NCBI RefSeq assembly: GCF_036711975.1
Contig: NC_091976.1
Coordinates: forward strand, 30,008,001 to 30,072,000
Reading direction: 5' to 3'
Length of the DNA: 64,000 bases
From: Onthophagus taurus
Lineage: Eukaryota; Arthropoda; Insecta; Coleoptera; Scarabaeidae
A program made the position numbers and the translations under genes. Numbering within the stretch: position 1 is the stretch's first letter; every line of letters begins with the position of its first letter. Positions 36,001 to 47,424 of this stretch are shown one piece after another. The notes under the pieces are model-generated. The model was given only the letters and a program-made list of their open reading frames with translations, searched no databases and had not been told where the DNA came from.

Positions 36001-37582
36001 AATTTTTAAATTAACATCTTTTTTGGCACTCTTAGGTTATACGAAAATGTGTTTTATTTCAACATTTTTTTAAAATATTTTTCCAATCCAACCTAACAAT
36101 TATTATACATCATTTTAAAGAGAAAGCTTTGAGCTTTAATATAGAATAAGTGTCATTCCTTAATTTCCATAAATACGGCTTACAGGAATTTTTAAATTAG
36201 CATCTTTTTAACATTTTTAGGTTATTCGAAAATGTAAGTTTTGTTTCAAAATTCTTTTTCTCTATATTTTTCCAATCCAACCCAACAATTATTATACATC
36301 ATTTTAAAAAGAAAGCTTTGAGCTTTAATTTACAATAAGTCTCATTCTTTAATTTCAATAAATACGGCTTCCAGGAATTTTTAAATTAGCATCTTTTTTT
36401 AGGTTATACGAAAATGTTAGTTTTAACTCAATACTCTTTTTCTCAATATTTTTTTAATTTAACCCATCGATTGTTATAGATCGATTTAAACAGAAAGCTT
36501 CAAGCTTCAATTTAAAATAAGTTTTATTTCTTAATTTCAATAAACACGGTTTCCAGGAATTTTTGAATTAGCATTTTTTTTGACACTTAGACTATGCGAA
36601 AATAGGGTTAATTAACTCAGGTTAATTATGCCTTCGTGAATAATACCCCTCATTATATGCTCATATAATAATATACTATTATGGAATCAATTTCAATAGT
36701 CGTGGACAAAGTATTATATTTTACTCGCATATAATGAGCTAATATTCACTCAGGTTAATTATGCCACTCGCTACGCTCGTGACATAAACTTAACCTTCGT
36801 GAATAATACCCCTCATTATATGCTCATATAATAATATACTATTTTAGTGTATCCCAATAACTTGGAATAATCTCCGTGGATCTCATTATTGCTTTATTTA
36901 TTGGAACATCGTAATGTGGGTGTGTTGGGTGGTTGCAAATCGCAAAGATCCCGGTTATATCCCAATGAACACCGATTCATACAGCCGGGCGATAAAACAA
37001 ATCCCTTATTTTGATAAATGGAAGAAACGAAACGCAATTTTAAACCGCTTATGTCACACTTGTCGATGTTTACGCCCTTTAAGAGCGAAACATTGTAGGG
37101 TGTGTAATCGATGCGTTTCTTACTTCGATCATCACTGTCCTTTTATCTATAACTGCGTTGGATTAAGAAATCGAACTTGGTTTTTTCTCTTCGTTATGAG
37201 CGTAGCAATTAATTGCTCCTTTACCATTTATTTTGCAACTTATTGCATTGCAATCGAGGGATTTGGAGTGATGTATATTCTTGGATTAATCGAAGCGTTC
37301 GTATTTTCTGGATTAGGATGGATTTTAACATGCACATCAGTAAGTTATTTTTAATTAATTTCTTTTTAATTCAAAATTTAAAAATTTTCTTTAATATAGG
37401 TTCTTCACGCTTGCATGAATTTAACAACGAACGAAATGTTTAATTATAAACAATATTCGTATCTTAGAGATAAAAGAGGAAGGTATTTCAATCCGTTTTC
37501 GCGCGGTCCGATTTTGAATTTAATCGAATTCTTTTTCTGCACGCCCGATGAATTTGACGATGATTACGCTTATGATATATGA
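30076..37582 (+). CDS. Ankyrin-repeat DHHC palmitoyltransferase (Patsas-like)
   Basis: An S-acyltransferase that attaches palmitate to cysteines of membrane-associated proteins. Exons: 30076-30197, 30255-31038, 36848-37339, 37400-37582; all GT/AG, phases join to 526 residues. The start is the first in-frame ATG (30076); the frame stays open for 44 codons upstream, and a possible acceptor (ttctccag, 29961-29968) suggests an upstream 5' exon. About six ankyrin repeats (residues ~55-255, e.g. TPAHWAALDG, DTALHWAAYKGH, STPLHLACISGN) precede TM1 (~281-301). Then come TM2, a DPG motif, the cysteine-rich domain with DHHC at 396-399, TM3-4, TTNE (475-478) and a short acidic tail. The tail lacks the cysteine-rich C-terminus of Hip14, so Patsas (CG6618 type) is preferred over Hip14/ZDHHC17. 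Intron 2 is 5.8 kb, mostly tandem repeat. Confidence 0.93.
31039..31564. other. Intron 2, pre-array part
   Basis: Intronic, with no exon seen. It contains tttgtccacgacta (31087-31100), which is inversely matched by tagtcgtggacaaa near 36698-36711 on the far side of the array, and a perfect 16-bp dyad ggtactttaaagtacc (31290-31305). Confidence 0.45.
31565..36600. repeat. 190-bp tandem array inside palmitoyltransferase intron
   Basis: About 26 copies; the word ttgacactct recurs at 32231, 32421 and 32611 (period 190 bp), and most inner copies differ by only a few bases. The outer copies (31565-31760 and 36380-36600) are the most diverged, as expected for unequal exchange. Two sub-variants alternate: cttttttgacactcttaggttatac and ctttttaacatttttaggttattcg. 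Each unit holds a T-rich tract ending in ttag|gt and, 13 nt later, gtaagt. Confidence 0.96.
36610..36845. repeat. Direct and inverted repeats before exon 3
   Basis: The block ttcgtgaataatacccctca...ataataatatactatt occurs twice (36633-36680 and 36797-36845), and part of it is mirrored in between (gcatataatgagctaatattc). The second copy ends in the acceptor of exon 3 (ctattttag), so this repeat supplies the polypyrimidine and acceptor context of a host exon. It may be a small MITE with a flanking duplication. Confidence 0.65.
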
Positions 37583-37746
37583 TGTAAGTTACACTCCGAT
37601 TATTATCCGAAATGCGTTTGTAAGTACACGAAATGCGGGACACCCTGAAAATTGATATCGATAAGAAAAATACGCTTTATATAAACTTTTTTCGTTTTGT
37701 GTTTCATGTAAATATGGCTGTTTAACAAATCGTTTGTATTTTTATT

Positions 37747-37752
37747 AATAAA
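37747..37752 (+). terminator. Poly(A) signal of the palmitoyltransferase gene
   Basis: A perfect aataaa 165 nt after the stop codon, followed within ~30 nt by a T/G-rich stretch (gtgttttatttg). This fits a cleavage site shortly before the 89-bp repeat array begins. Confidence 0.6.
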
Positions 37753-37807
37753 ATTGTTAGAAAATTTTCAAAAAGTGTTTTATTTGTATATAGCTTTATT
37801 TTTTATA

Positions 37808-38830
37808 TAAACCGAGGCCGCTTGCGGCCGAGGCAGTCATTATATGTTCACCAATTTTGGTTTAATTACAATATCACACACTTTTATCTATAACTTAAGC
37901 CGAGGTCGCTTGAGGCCGAGGCAGTCCATATATGTTTGCCACTATTGGTTTAATCAGGCAATATTATACACTTTCCCTTCTAAGTTAAGCCGAGGTCGCT
38001 TGCGGCCGAGGCAGTTCATATATGTTGACCAATTTTGGTTTAATTAGGCAATATCACACACTTTCATCTATAACTTAAGCCGAGGTCGCTTGCGGCCGAG
38101 GCAGTCCATATATGTGTACCAATATTGGTTTAATCAGGCAATATTACACACTTTCCCTTCTAAGTGAAGCCGAGGTCGCTTACGGCCGAGGCAGTTCATA
38201 TATGTTGACCAATTTTGGTTTAATTAGGCAATATCACACACTTTCATCTATAACTTAAGCCGAGGTCGCTTGCGGCCGAGGCAGTAGATATATGTTTACC
38301 AATATTGGTTTAATCAGGTAATATTACACACTTTCCCTTCTCAGTGAAGCCGAGGTCGCTTACGGCCGAGGCAGTTCATATATGTTGGCCAATTTGGTTT
38401 AATTAGGCAATATCACACACTTTCATCTATAACTTAAGCCGAGGTCGCTTGCGGCCGAGGCAGTCCATATATGTTTGCCACTATTGGTTTTATCAGGCAA
38501 TATTATACACTTTCCCTTCTAAGTTAAACCGAGGTCACTTGCGGTCGAGGCAGTTCATATATGTTGACCAATTTGGTTTAATTAGACAATATCACACACT
38601 TTCATCTATAACTTAAGCCGAGGTCGCTTGCGGCCGAGGCAGTCCATATATGTTTGCCACTATTGGTTTAATCAAGCAATATTATACACTTTCCCTTCTA
38701 AGTTAAGCCGAGGTCGCTTGCGGCCGAGGCAGTCAGTATATATTCATCAATTTTGGTTTAATTAGACAATATCACACACTTTCATCTTTAATTCAAGCCG
38801 AGGTCGCTTGCGGCCGAGGCAGTCCATCTA
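37808..38830. repeat. 89/178-bp tandem array with GC-rich core
   Basis: About 12 copies of an ~89-bp monomer whose core gccgaggtcgcttgcggccg is far richer in G+C than anything nearby. Two spacer types alternate (ttgaccaattttggtttaat...catctataactt and ttgccactattggtttaatc...cccttctaagt), giving a ~178-bp dimer. The core contains the hairpin gccgc-tt-gcggc. It starts ~60 bp after the poly(A) signal. Open frames reading through it are repeat artefacts. Confidence 0.93.
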
Positions 38831-38849
38831 CAGGTGTTCCTGTAACTCG

Positions 38850-39090
38850 TGGCATAGTTTTAATCAAAAATGTTAGAGTTAAAATGATGATTCGTGTAAA
38901 AATTAAAAAGTTAAGAAATTTTTAAACATTTTTTTAAATAATTAGGTGAATAAAATTACTTTGCTTTTGAGATGGATATATTTTATTTTTGGCTCAACCG
39001 GTTTCAACTATTTTTAGTCATCTTCAGGAGCTTTAGCCAGCTAATACATAATATCAAAATCAAATTAAAAGCTACACATTAAAATTGTTT
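38850..39090. repeat. Dispersed repeat with caaccggtttcaac core
   Basis: Shares aaaatgatgattcgtgtaaa and the tcatcttcaggagc-type core with 13863-13985. No coding capacity. Family unknown. Confidence 0.5.
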
Positions 39091-39092
39091 GT

Positions 39093-39803
39093 CTTTTAAT
39101 AGAAAACACATAGTTTTTAGGTAAATTTATAAGTAAATATAATATATTACGGCATTATTTAAATTTAAAATGCGCGGCTATATGCACAAGATAGAACATA
39201 ACCTATAAATTTGTTACCTAGTCAAACGTTTGACTAGGCTTACCTTTGATTATATATATGGATTGAGCTAACTGAATATATCTACTAACAAAAATGTGGC
39301 TCAAGGTGAATAGACGCAGATGGAAAGCGATAATGTGAAAGTGTAACAAAGATAGACATAAAACGGTACTAAACAGACGGGCGCATGCGCACAAAAGTGT
39401 CAAACCTCTTCCATTTGACGTTTATCGTTTTGTTGTGTCACAGCCAGTCACACCGTTATGTTTAAAAATGTATTGTTTCGTGTGCAAAGTTCGCGATAAT
39501 ACAGTTTCACATCACCTGTAAGTATTATAAATGTTACTTCTAATTGATAGTTTTTTATCTTATAAATCAAAAAAAAATTAACGCACGCCCATTATATGTC
39601 AGTACGCTTCTATGTCTATCTCGGTTCGATCACCTTGCGCAAGCTATCTCTCTCGTTGGCTCAATCCATATTATATATAATCAAAGCTTTTAATAGAAAA
39701 CACATGTTTTTTAGGTAAATTTATAAGTAAATATTAAATTTAAAATGTGCGGCTATATTCACAAGATAGAACATAACCTATAAATTTGTTACCTAGTCAA
39801 ACG
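39093..39803. mobile_element. TIR element flanked by ~120-137-bp direct repeats
   Basis: An inner element 39244-39686 with inverted ends ctttgattatatatatggat...gagc and its near-exact complement. It lies between two direct copies of a flank (39093-39228 and 39687-39803: cttttaatagaaaacaca ... cctagtcaaacg), the right one with a 20-bp deletion. At the left junction the flank forms a perfect 22-bp palindrome (39217-39238). Inside, 39400-39520 is less AT-rich and looks like a promoter plus short exon (separate entry). Confidence 0.7.
39468..39517 (+). pseudogene. Possible THAP-type first exon inside TIR element
   Basis: ATG followed by YCFVCKVRDNTVSHHL and then a consensus donor (cct|gtaagt). 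C-x2-C near the N-terminus with a V-S-x-H pattern resembles the start of a THAP zinc finger as found in P-element and hAT-like transposases. There are only 17 codons and no second exon was found. This is speculative. Confidence 0.35.
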
Positions 39804-40470
39804 CTTACGAAAATTATTCGACTTTCTACAAATCATCCATAAGCATGTCTATTTATTGTAGTTTTCCTCATATTGGGAAATGTATCAAAATATGCATGAA
39901 ATGCCAGAATCTGTATGGTTTTTTTATTTGAAGGTCATGGAATTTTGACTACTAATAATTTTGCAATATTTATTTAAAGTCAACGCATACGTTTCGGATA
40001 CGTTTGGAATTTAAGCAATCAGAATTGAAATTTTCGTTCTTAGATCAGGATCACATAATACCGAGAAGGTAAATAACTCCTTAAAATATTACCACGAGTA
40101 AATATAGTTTTCTTTTTTATAAGATTGAACCTTTTGAATAATAGATGGCGCTCGATAATTATTTCAATTTATTTTTAAATTTTCATAAACTAAAGGAATT
40201 CATACACCAAAAAGGATTTTATGAAAGTTAAAAATAGATTTCATCATACACTTTCCTTTCTAAATTAAACCGAAATCATTTGCAACCTCAGCTTAAGTAA
40301 AAAATTAAAGTGTATTGCCTACACAAACCAAAATTGGTGAACATAATATAGTCGTCTACAGCACGATCCAAAATTACGATACGGCTGTAAAAAACCCTTA
40401 TTAAGGGTTGGGTTATATAATTAACAATAGAAAGGGCAATAGTTTTATGATGGTGTAAGGTACAGTTGTC
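39804..40470. other. Intergenic, nothing recognised
   Basis: AT-rich sequence. A decayed copy of the adjacent 89-bp repeat may be present near 40245-40350 (cacactttcctttctaaattaaaccg, then ccaaaattggtgaacata). No gene. Confidence 0.4.
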
Positions 40471-41141
40471 ACAACCACTGATTATTCGCTTATTAAATTC
40501 GTTATTTTTTTCTGATTACAAAAATATAGGGTTTGACAGGTCTATTTCTTATTGTTTTAGAATAAAGCAAAAAATAAACTTGTTTTTAGTGTCGTCAAAG
40601 AAATTAAATTTTGCAGTTTCCTGTAAATTATAACTAAAAATTAAAAAAAACATATTTCTGATATTTGAAACAAATACATTTGTTGAACTATTTAATTTAT
40701 ATTTCTTTTACACAAAAGTTGGAATAGATTGCATTATTTCTCATTTTTTATTAATATTTAATATTATTATTATATGACTTGATAAATTATTGATAGATGG
40801 CGCTCATATATTTTTTTTAATTCAAATAAACATAGCAACATTTATTTGTATTCAAAAATTTTCTGAAGTGTTAAATTAAAAATCCTGTTTTTTAAGATGG
40901 ATTTAAGAAATTACGAAAAGTTTAACATGTTAAAATGTTACATATTAGAAAATAAAGTAAATTTTATATAAATTTTTAGTAGAATAATTTTTAGTAGGAA
41001 ACTGTAAATTTAATTTCTTTGACGACACTAAAAAAAAGTTTATTTTTAGCTTTATTCTAAAACAATAAGAAATAGACCTATCTAACCCCATATTTTTGTA
41101 ATCAGAAAAAAATAACGAATTTAATAAGCGTAAGTGGTTGT
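40471..41141. mobile_element. Fold-back element, ~170-bp inverted arms
   Basis: Arms 40471-40640 and 40975-41141 are reverse complements (acaaccact ends; attaaattcgttatttttt, atttcttattgttttagaat and gtgtcgtcaaagaaattaaa blocks). The centre is unique and AT-rich. The 74-codon minus frame across the right arm is not a gene. Target duplication not identified. Confidence 0.85.
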
Positions 41142-42311
41142 TTCCATTTAAAAAAACGAAAATTGTCATAGTATCTCAAAATCTAAAACCGAAAAATTTT
41201 TTTTGACTACGTCATCAGATTCTTTGTAAAAAAGTGTACATATAATGTCTTAGTTATAATACTCCACCTATAATAATAACCAAGATAATTGCACGTCCTG
41301 GTTTTACGATATTTTAAATTTTGGCCTATAGGGGAAAAACAAAAGACGATAGCGCTTTGAGGTTTTTGGCATTAGCAGTTTCTCGAAAAACGAGATCATG
41401 ACATTTAAGCTACTTTTTTTCTAACTCTTATAGTTTCCGAGTTAACCTATTCGGAAATCGAATTTGAACCACCCTGTACATAAACAAGTCATAAATAAAG
41501 AGGTATCTTTTGGGTTCACACAAATCAGACAGAAAATAAGCATAATTTACAAGAATCAGATAGTGATTTTCGATGTTATTAATATTATTATTATTTATTA
41601 TTATTATATAGTTTACTGACCAATTCAGTTAAGTGTAATGAACGCAAAGAAATTTGTTGGTACGTCCCTGACATTCTAAACTATACGGGGTTCTCGGTCT
41701 CGTTTGAGGTAAAAATGGCGATGGAAAAAGAAATGTTATTTAGAGTAAGAGGAGGGATATTGGAAGTATTAAATTAGTTTGAAAATTAGGTAACAAAATA
41801 TGGTATTGCGCCATCTAATAAGTTTATCTCTAATTAAAAGCAAAGTTTTAAACCAAATTAGAATATATTTTTTTAATTTATGAAAATCTCACAAAAATAA
41901 GATAAACAAAAAAAGTAATTAGAAATTTTTTATTTTCAATTTTATACATATAAATAACAACTCATAATAAAAACTATACGAACCCGTAAAATAAAAGAAA
42001 AACAACATTTAACACGGATATTAGCCTTATGTAACAATAAACTACGCAGTAGAAAAAAAATAGATTAATTAATACAGATTTAATTATATAACATGATCTA
42101 GAAGAAATTATAAAAACAATACTGCCTATTAATCTAAACTCATTATTCCTTTTTTGATGTTTTTGAGTCATTTTAGTAATTTTCGTTAAAAATTGATATG
42201 TATTTAGATATGTATCATCACAAGAGTCATAAATAAAAAGAATTAAAGCCATGTCCAACAACAAAAATAGATATTAATTTTAATATCGACTGCAAAAAAA
42301 AAAATCAATAT
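41142..42311. other. Intergenic, nothing recognised
   Basis: AT-rich. A 96-codon minus-strand frame (42264-41974) is hydrophobic but has biased composition and no family features, so I do not call it a gene. Confidence 0.5.
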
Positions 42312-43485
42312 TTATTTTTTCGTCGCATAAACCACCAACAATTGATATTTAGTCTCAATTTTTTCTTCGTTGTTATTCTCATTCCGGATGATGCAATTCA
42401 ATTTTCGCACTTCATCGAAGATATCTTCGAAGTAATCTTTGCGAAGTCCTTCCGGAATTCTTGCTTGGAATGGATTTATGGCTATCACAGATTCTAAATT
42501 AAAAAAGAATTATCAAAACGAATCGAACAAATTAAATTTAAACTTACGTTTCCACGTTTCTAAATCGTGAAATATAAATGTACGATCGACCAATTCGCAT
42601 TTTTTCACTTTAAATCCAACATCAGCCATCACCTTGTGAAGTTCTTTTTCGGGATCTTCTAAATTGTGATAAGGAGATAAATACTTTTTGACATCTTTCA
42701 TGTATTGGGCCCATCTATTATTTTTTGATAAATTATCGTAAACGGTAAAAATTGGATTTCTTGCTAAAAATGTTATTAGAAGATCGCCGTTTTCATCGAG
42801 GAGGTTATAAAGATTTTCGAAACATTGTCTAAAAGAAAAAAGTTGTGTTAAAAAAATTTTTAATGGATTTTGTTATCGTTTCGGAATTTTGATGGGCTAA
42901 TAAACGAGGAAATTGTGTAAGAAAAGGAGTTGTGACAGAAAAGAAGAAATGCATTCCGAATTTTGTTGATTGGTTTGGGTCAATGGACTGCTACATGGAT
43001 CGCCGAATAATAATTCGTTGCATCATCGAATAGCCAAAGATTTTTGTTAGAAAAAAAAATTAAATTTAAGGTCATCGACTTTATTGGATTAATTAAAAAA
43101 AAGTTACTTACTTTTGATCTTGCACCCAATGTAAACAATAAAATGAAAAAATGTGTTGAAAACAATTTCCATCAAGTAAATGAACATCGTCTAAAACACC
43201 ACCAACATCCATAACATCATATTCAACTTTTTCTCTTCGATTATTATCTCGTGCAAATTTGATCATATCCTTTGAGATATCAACTCCAAGTAATTTTTCA
43301 GCGTTTTTTGGCAGTAATGGTAATAATAGATCGATGGTAACGTTTCCATCTCCACATCCAACATCCAACACGGTTTCATCTAAGTCTCCGTTCCACTTCA
43401 CCAGGTTAAAATAATTATCCAGAACGTACTTTGCGTCGTTCTTCTGGAGTCCGTTGTAGTTAGAGTAGAGTTTTGCCTGGTACAT
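42312..43485 (-). CDS. JHAMT: Juvenile hormone acid O-methyltransferase-like (JHAMT)
   Basis: A SAM-dependent methyltransferase; the family methylates juvenile hormone acid or farnesoic acid in the last steps of JH synthesis in insect corpora allata. Exons on the minus strand: 43485-43112, 42828-42548, 42493-42312, GT/AG with matching phases, giving 278 residues (family ~270-300). The ATG at 43485 is chosen because it is the first ATG in the frame and because it places Gln14 and Trp120, reported as conserved JHAMT active-site residues, at exactly those numbers. Motif I VLDVGCGDGNVT is at 39-50; LLGVDISKDMI (65-75) is the acidic loop. The stop codon lies inside an aataaa. Many beetles carry several JHAMT-like paralogues, so true JHAMT activity is not proven. 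The gene's 5' flank abuts the giant inverted repeat. Confidence 0.9.
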
Positions 43486-43950
43486 TTCTCTCCTCTCCTC
43501 TTTGCGCACTCGGAATCTTCCTTCAGGTTGGACTACAATATTTTTTCGGAGCGCGGCAACTTTTATACATCTAGACAATTTTTTTCGGGGGGCGGGGGAA
43601 GGGATTTACATATATAACGTTTTGAATAATTCCCTGAAAGTTTGATGGTTCATTCACAATTTTATAATGACGTATTTTATTGATTGTAGTTTCGCTTATC
43701 GAATTTCGGATGTATTTACGCGATATTTTTAGTAACTACGATAATTTGTTGTTGTACACTATTGTATAATTACAGCACGTGTATAGAATTGAGTCATCAC
43801 ATTTTTTAGCGAGGTAGAAATTTTTTAGATTTCAAATAAACACAAAGTACACTTAGTTTAATGAATTATTTGAAATTATCTGCGTCGCTGTTAAAGTTTT
43901 AACACGAATTGTATTAAAAAACCATGTGAAAACGCTTGGTTGCTTATGAG
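43486..43950 (-). promoter_or_regulatory. JHAMT-like gene upstream region
   Basis: About 460 bp between the start codon and the inverted repeat. It includes a G-rich run near 43590 (ggggggcggggg) and presumably the promoter and 5' UTR. In-frame codons extend upstream of the ATG without another ATG. No specific site is assigned. Confidence 0.4.
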
Positions 43951-46870
43951 GAGTATCTAAAACACCTTTAGACAAGTTCAAAATGATTTTAGACAATCTC
44001 AAACATTTATAAACCGTTTTAGACAAACTTAGAGACTCTTAAAAATAATCGGGGAACTTATCAAAATCATTTAGACACATTTAAATCGTTAATAAATGAA
44101 CTAAAACTCACTTTTAGCAATTTTTAGACAATTTGAAGGTGTTCCAAATAGTTTTTGAACAACATTGAAATCACCCAAATGATTTTAAACAATTTTAGAC
44201 ATTACTAGGTTACTTCCAAATGAATTTAGACAACTTTAAATTAAAAAACAAGGTTCAAAACGAATTTTTAAAATATTTTGACACGTTCAAACCCTTTCAA
44301 ATAGTTGTTACACAATTTTAAATAGTTCTCAATTAATTTTAGATTGTATTAATTGATAATAAATCACTTTAGACAACTATAAACATTGATAAGTGATCTT
44401 TAGACACTTTTAAAATCATTTAGACATCTTTAAATGATTAATAAATGATTTGAAAAGAATTTGTCGCAATTCTGCATAATTTTAGAAGTTTCTAAATTAC
44501 TTTTTGACTTTTTGAAGATGTTCCAAATAACTTTTACACAATAAAAAAGGCTCATAAATGATTTTAAACAATTTTCGACATTACTAGGTTACTTCCGAAT
44601 GAATTTAGACAACTTGAAATTACAAACAAGGTTCAAAACGAATTTTTAAAATATTTTGACACCTTCAAAACTTTTCAAATTTCACTTTTGAATAGTTCTA
44701 AATTAATTTTAGATTGTATTAATTAATAATAAATCACTTTAGACAACTATAAACATTGATAAGTGATATTTAGACATTTTTAGATAAATCAGATAATCTT
44801 AAAAATAATCGGGGAAATTACCAAAATCATTTAGACGTCTTTAAATGATTAATAAATGATTTGAAAAGAATTTGTCGCAATTCTGTACAATTTTAGAAGT
44901 TTCTAAATTACTTTTTGACTTTTTGAAGATGTTCCAAATAACTTTTAGACAATAAATAAGGCTCGTAAATGATTTTAAACAATTTTAGACATTACTAGGT
45001 TACTTCCGAATGAATTTAGACAACTTGAAATTAAAAAACAAGGTTCAAAACGAATTTTTTAAATATTTTGACATGTTCAAAACTTTTCAAGTTTCAATTT
45101 TGAATAGTTCTAAATTAATTTTAAATAGTATTAATTAATAATAAATCACTTTAGACAACTATAAACATTGATAAGTGATTTTTAGACATTTTTAGATAAA
45201 TCAGATAATCTTAAAAATAATCGGGGAAATTACCAAAATCATTTAGACATCCTTAAATGATTAATAAATGATTTGAAAAGAATTTGTTGCAATTCTGCAC
45301 AATTTTAGAAGTTTCTAAATTACTTTTTAACTTTTTGAAGATGTTGCAAATAACTTTTAGACAATAAAAAAGGCTCATAAATGATTTTAAGCAATTTTAG
45401 ACATTATTAGGTTACTTCCGAATGAATTTAGACAACTTGAAATTACAAACAAGGTTCAAAACGAATTTTTAAACTATTTTGACACGTTCAAAACTTTTCA
45501 AGCAGTTGTTACACAATTTTGAATAGTTCTAAATTAATTTTAGATAGTATTAATTAACAATAAATCACTTTAGACAACCTTAAATGATTAATAAAAGACT
45601 TGAGTAAAAAGTTGTTGCAATTCTGAATGAATTTAGATGCTTCCAAATAATTTCCGGACTTTTTGAAGAGGTTTCAATTGATTTTTAGACAATAAAAAGG
45701 CTCATAAATGATTTTAAACAATTTTAGTCACTTCTAATCGTTCTCCAAAAGTATTTGGACAACTTTAAATTTTAAGCAGGATTCAAAGCAAGTTTCAATC
45801 AATTTTGGACAAGTTCAAAACTTTCAAAGGCATTCATAGACAATTTTTGAGACTCCAAAATTACTTTTAGGTAACATTATATATTTTTAAGCCATTTTAG
45901 ACAACTTCAAACATTGATAAGTGTTTTTTAGACAATTTTAGATGAATCAGACAATCTTAAAAGTAGTCGGATAAATTTCCGAAATCATTTAGACAACTTT
46001 AAATAATTAATAAATGTCTTGATAAAAAGTTGTCGCAATTCCACACAATTTTGGAAGTTTCTAAATAATTTTTAGACTTTTTGAAGATGTTCCAAATGAT
46101 TTTTAGACAACACAAAAGGTTCATAAATGATTTTAAACAATTTTAGTCACTTCTAACCGTTCTCTAAAAGTATTTAGACAATTTTAAATATTAAGCAGAA
46201 TTCAAAGCGAATTTCAACCAATTTTGAACAAGTTCAAAACTTTTACAGGAATTCGTAGACAATTTTAATTATTCCAAAATTATATTTAGGTAATAATAAA
46301 TACTTTTAAGCCAGTTTAGACATTAATAAATGACTTGAAAAAAAGTTGTCGTATTTCTGAACGAATTTAGATGCTTCCAAATAATTTGTGGACTTTTTGA
46401 AGTTGTTGCAATTGATTTTTAGACAACAAAAAAGGTTCATAAATGATTTTAAACAATTTTAGTCAATTCTAATCGTTCTCCAAAAGTATTTAGACAACTT
46501 TTAATTTTACGCAGGATTCAACGCGAATTTCAACCAATTTTGAACAAGTTCAAAACTTTAACAGGAATTCGTAGACAATTTTAATTATTCCAAAATTATT
46601 TTTAGGTAATAATAAATACTTTTAAGCGATTTTAGACATTAATAAATGACTTGAAAAAAAGTTGTCGCATTTCTGAACGAATTTAGATGCTTCCAAATGA
46701 TTTTTAGACAACAAAAAAGGTTCATAAATGATTTTAAACAATTGTAGTTACTTCTAACCGTTTTCTTAAAGTATTTAGACAACATTAAATTTTAAGCAGG
46801 ATTCAAAGCGAATTTCAACCAATTTTGAACAAGTTTAAAACTTTTACAGGAATTCCAAAATGCTTAATTA
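43950..46870. repeat. Giant inverted repeat, left arm
   Basis: Built from tandem ~420-bp units (aatcatttagacatctttaa recurs near 44413, 44830 and 45240) rich in the word ttagacaa. Read in reverse complement it follows the right arm in the same order over its whole length, with the pair positions summing to about 94,300. No coding capacity. Confidence 0.93.
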
Positions 46871-47424
46871 AATTGCTTAATTAAAATTAGGACGAAATAG
46901 AATGATCTAGAACGCAAAAAAAATCATCAATTGACCATGACTTAGTTTTTTAATACTTGACCTAATCTTTTATGGTTCATAAACGACCGAAAAAACGTTT
47001 TAACAAATTATATTTTTTTCTATTAAACTTACTTAGTAAGAATATTCTTTAAATCGCAAAAGAATTTGGCCCAAAAAATGAGGTAAACAAATAAAAAAAC
47101 AAATACGTTTTGGTCCTCTTGATGACGTCAAATCTAAAATTGTTAAAGAGATATTCCGGAAGTGGTTCTCTCGAAACGATTCGAAAAATTTCGCAATATT
47201 TTGTAAATCATTTTAGTTTCTTCCTCGTAATCAAAATGAGATTAAAATTGTTGTAAAAAACTGACCTCGCCCAATATGGTAATAAAATTAATAAAACACA
47301 ATTTTTATTAACGTCACCGGTTTTTGCGTTTATGCAAATGGTTAAAGTGAAATCGAATCGATTAACACCATTAGTTAATTTCAATCCGGGAATTTTTGAA
47401 AAATTTGTTTCGAATCTTGGAATA
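46871..47424. other. Unique spacer of the giant inverted repeat
   Basis: About 550 bp with no inverted counterpart and no tandem repeat. It is less repetitive than the arms (e.g. ggtcctcttgatgacgtcaa, caccggtttttgcgtttatg). No open frame or RNA gene recognised. Confidence 0.7.

Noticed and set aside
37844-38047. 67-codon frame with repeated LSRGRLRPRQ
   Set aside because: It is the 89-bp repeat translated; the frame breaks in other copies.
37808-38830. CRISPR-like look: constant ~24-bp core with spacers
   Set aside because: The spacers are only two types that alternate, and the locus sits beside a eukaryotic intron-containing gene. It is a dimeric satellite.
41974-42264. Hydrophobic 96-codon minus frame downstream of the methyltransferase
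   Set aside because: Composition is explained by T-rich DNA; no start context, conservation signal or motif.
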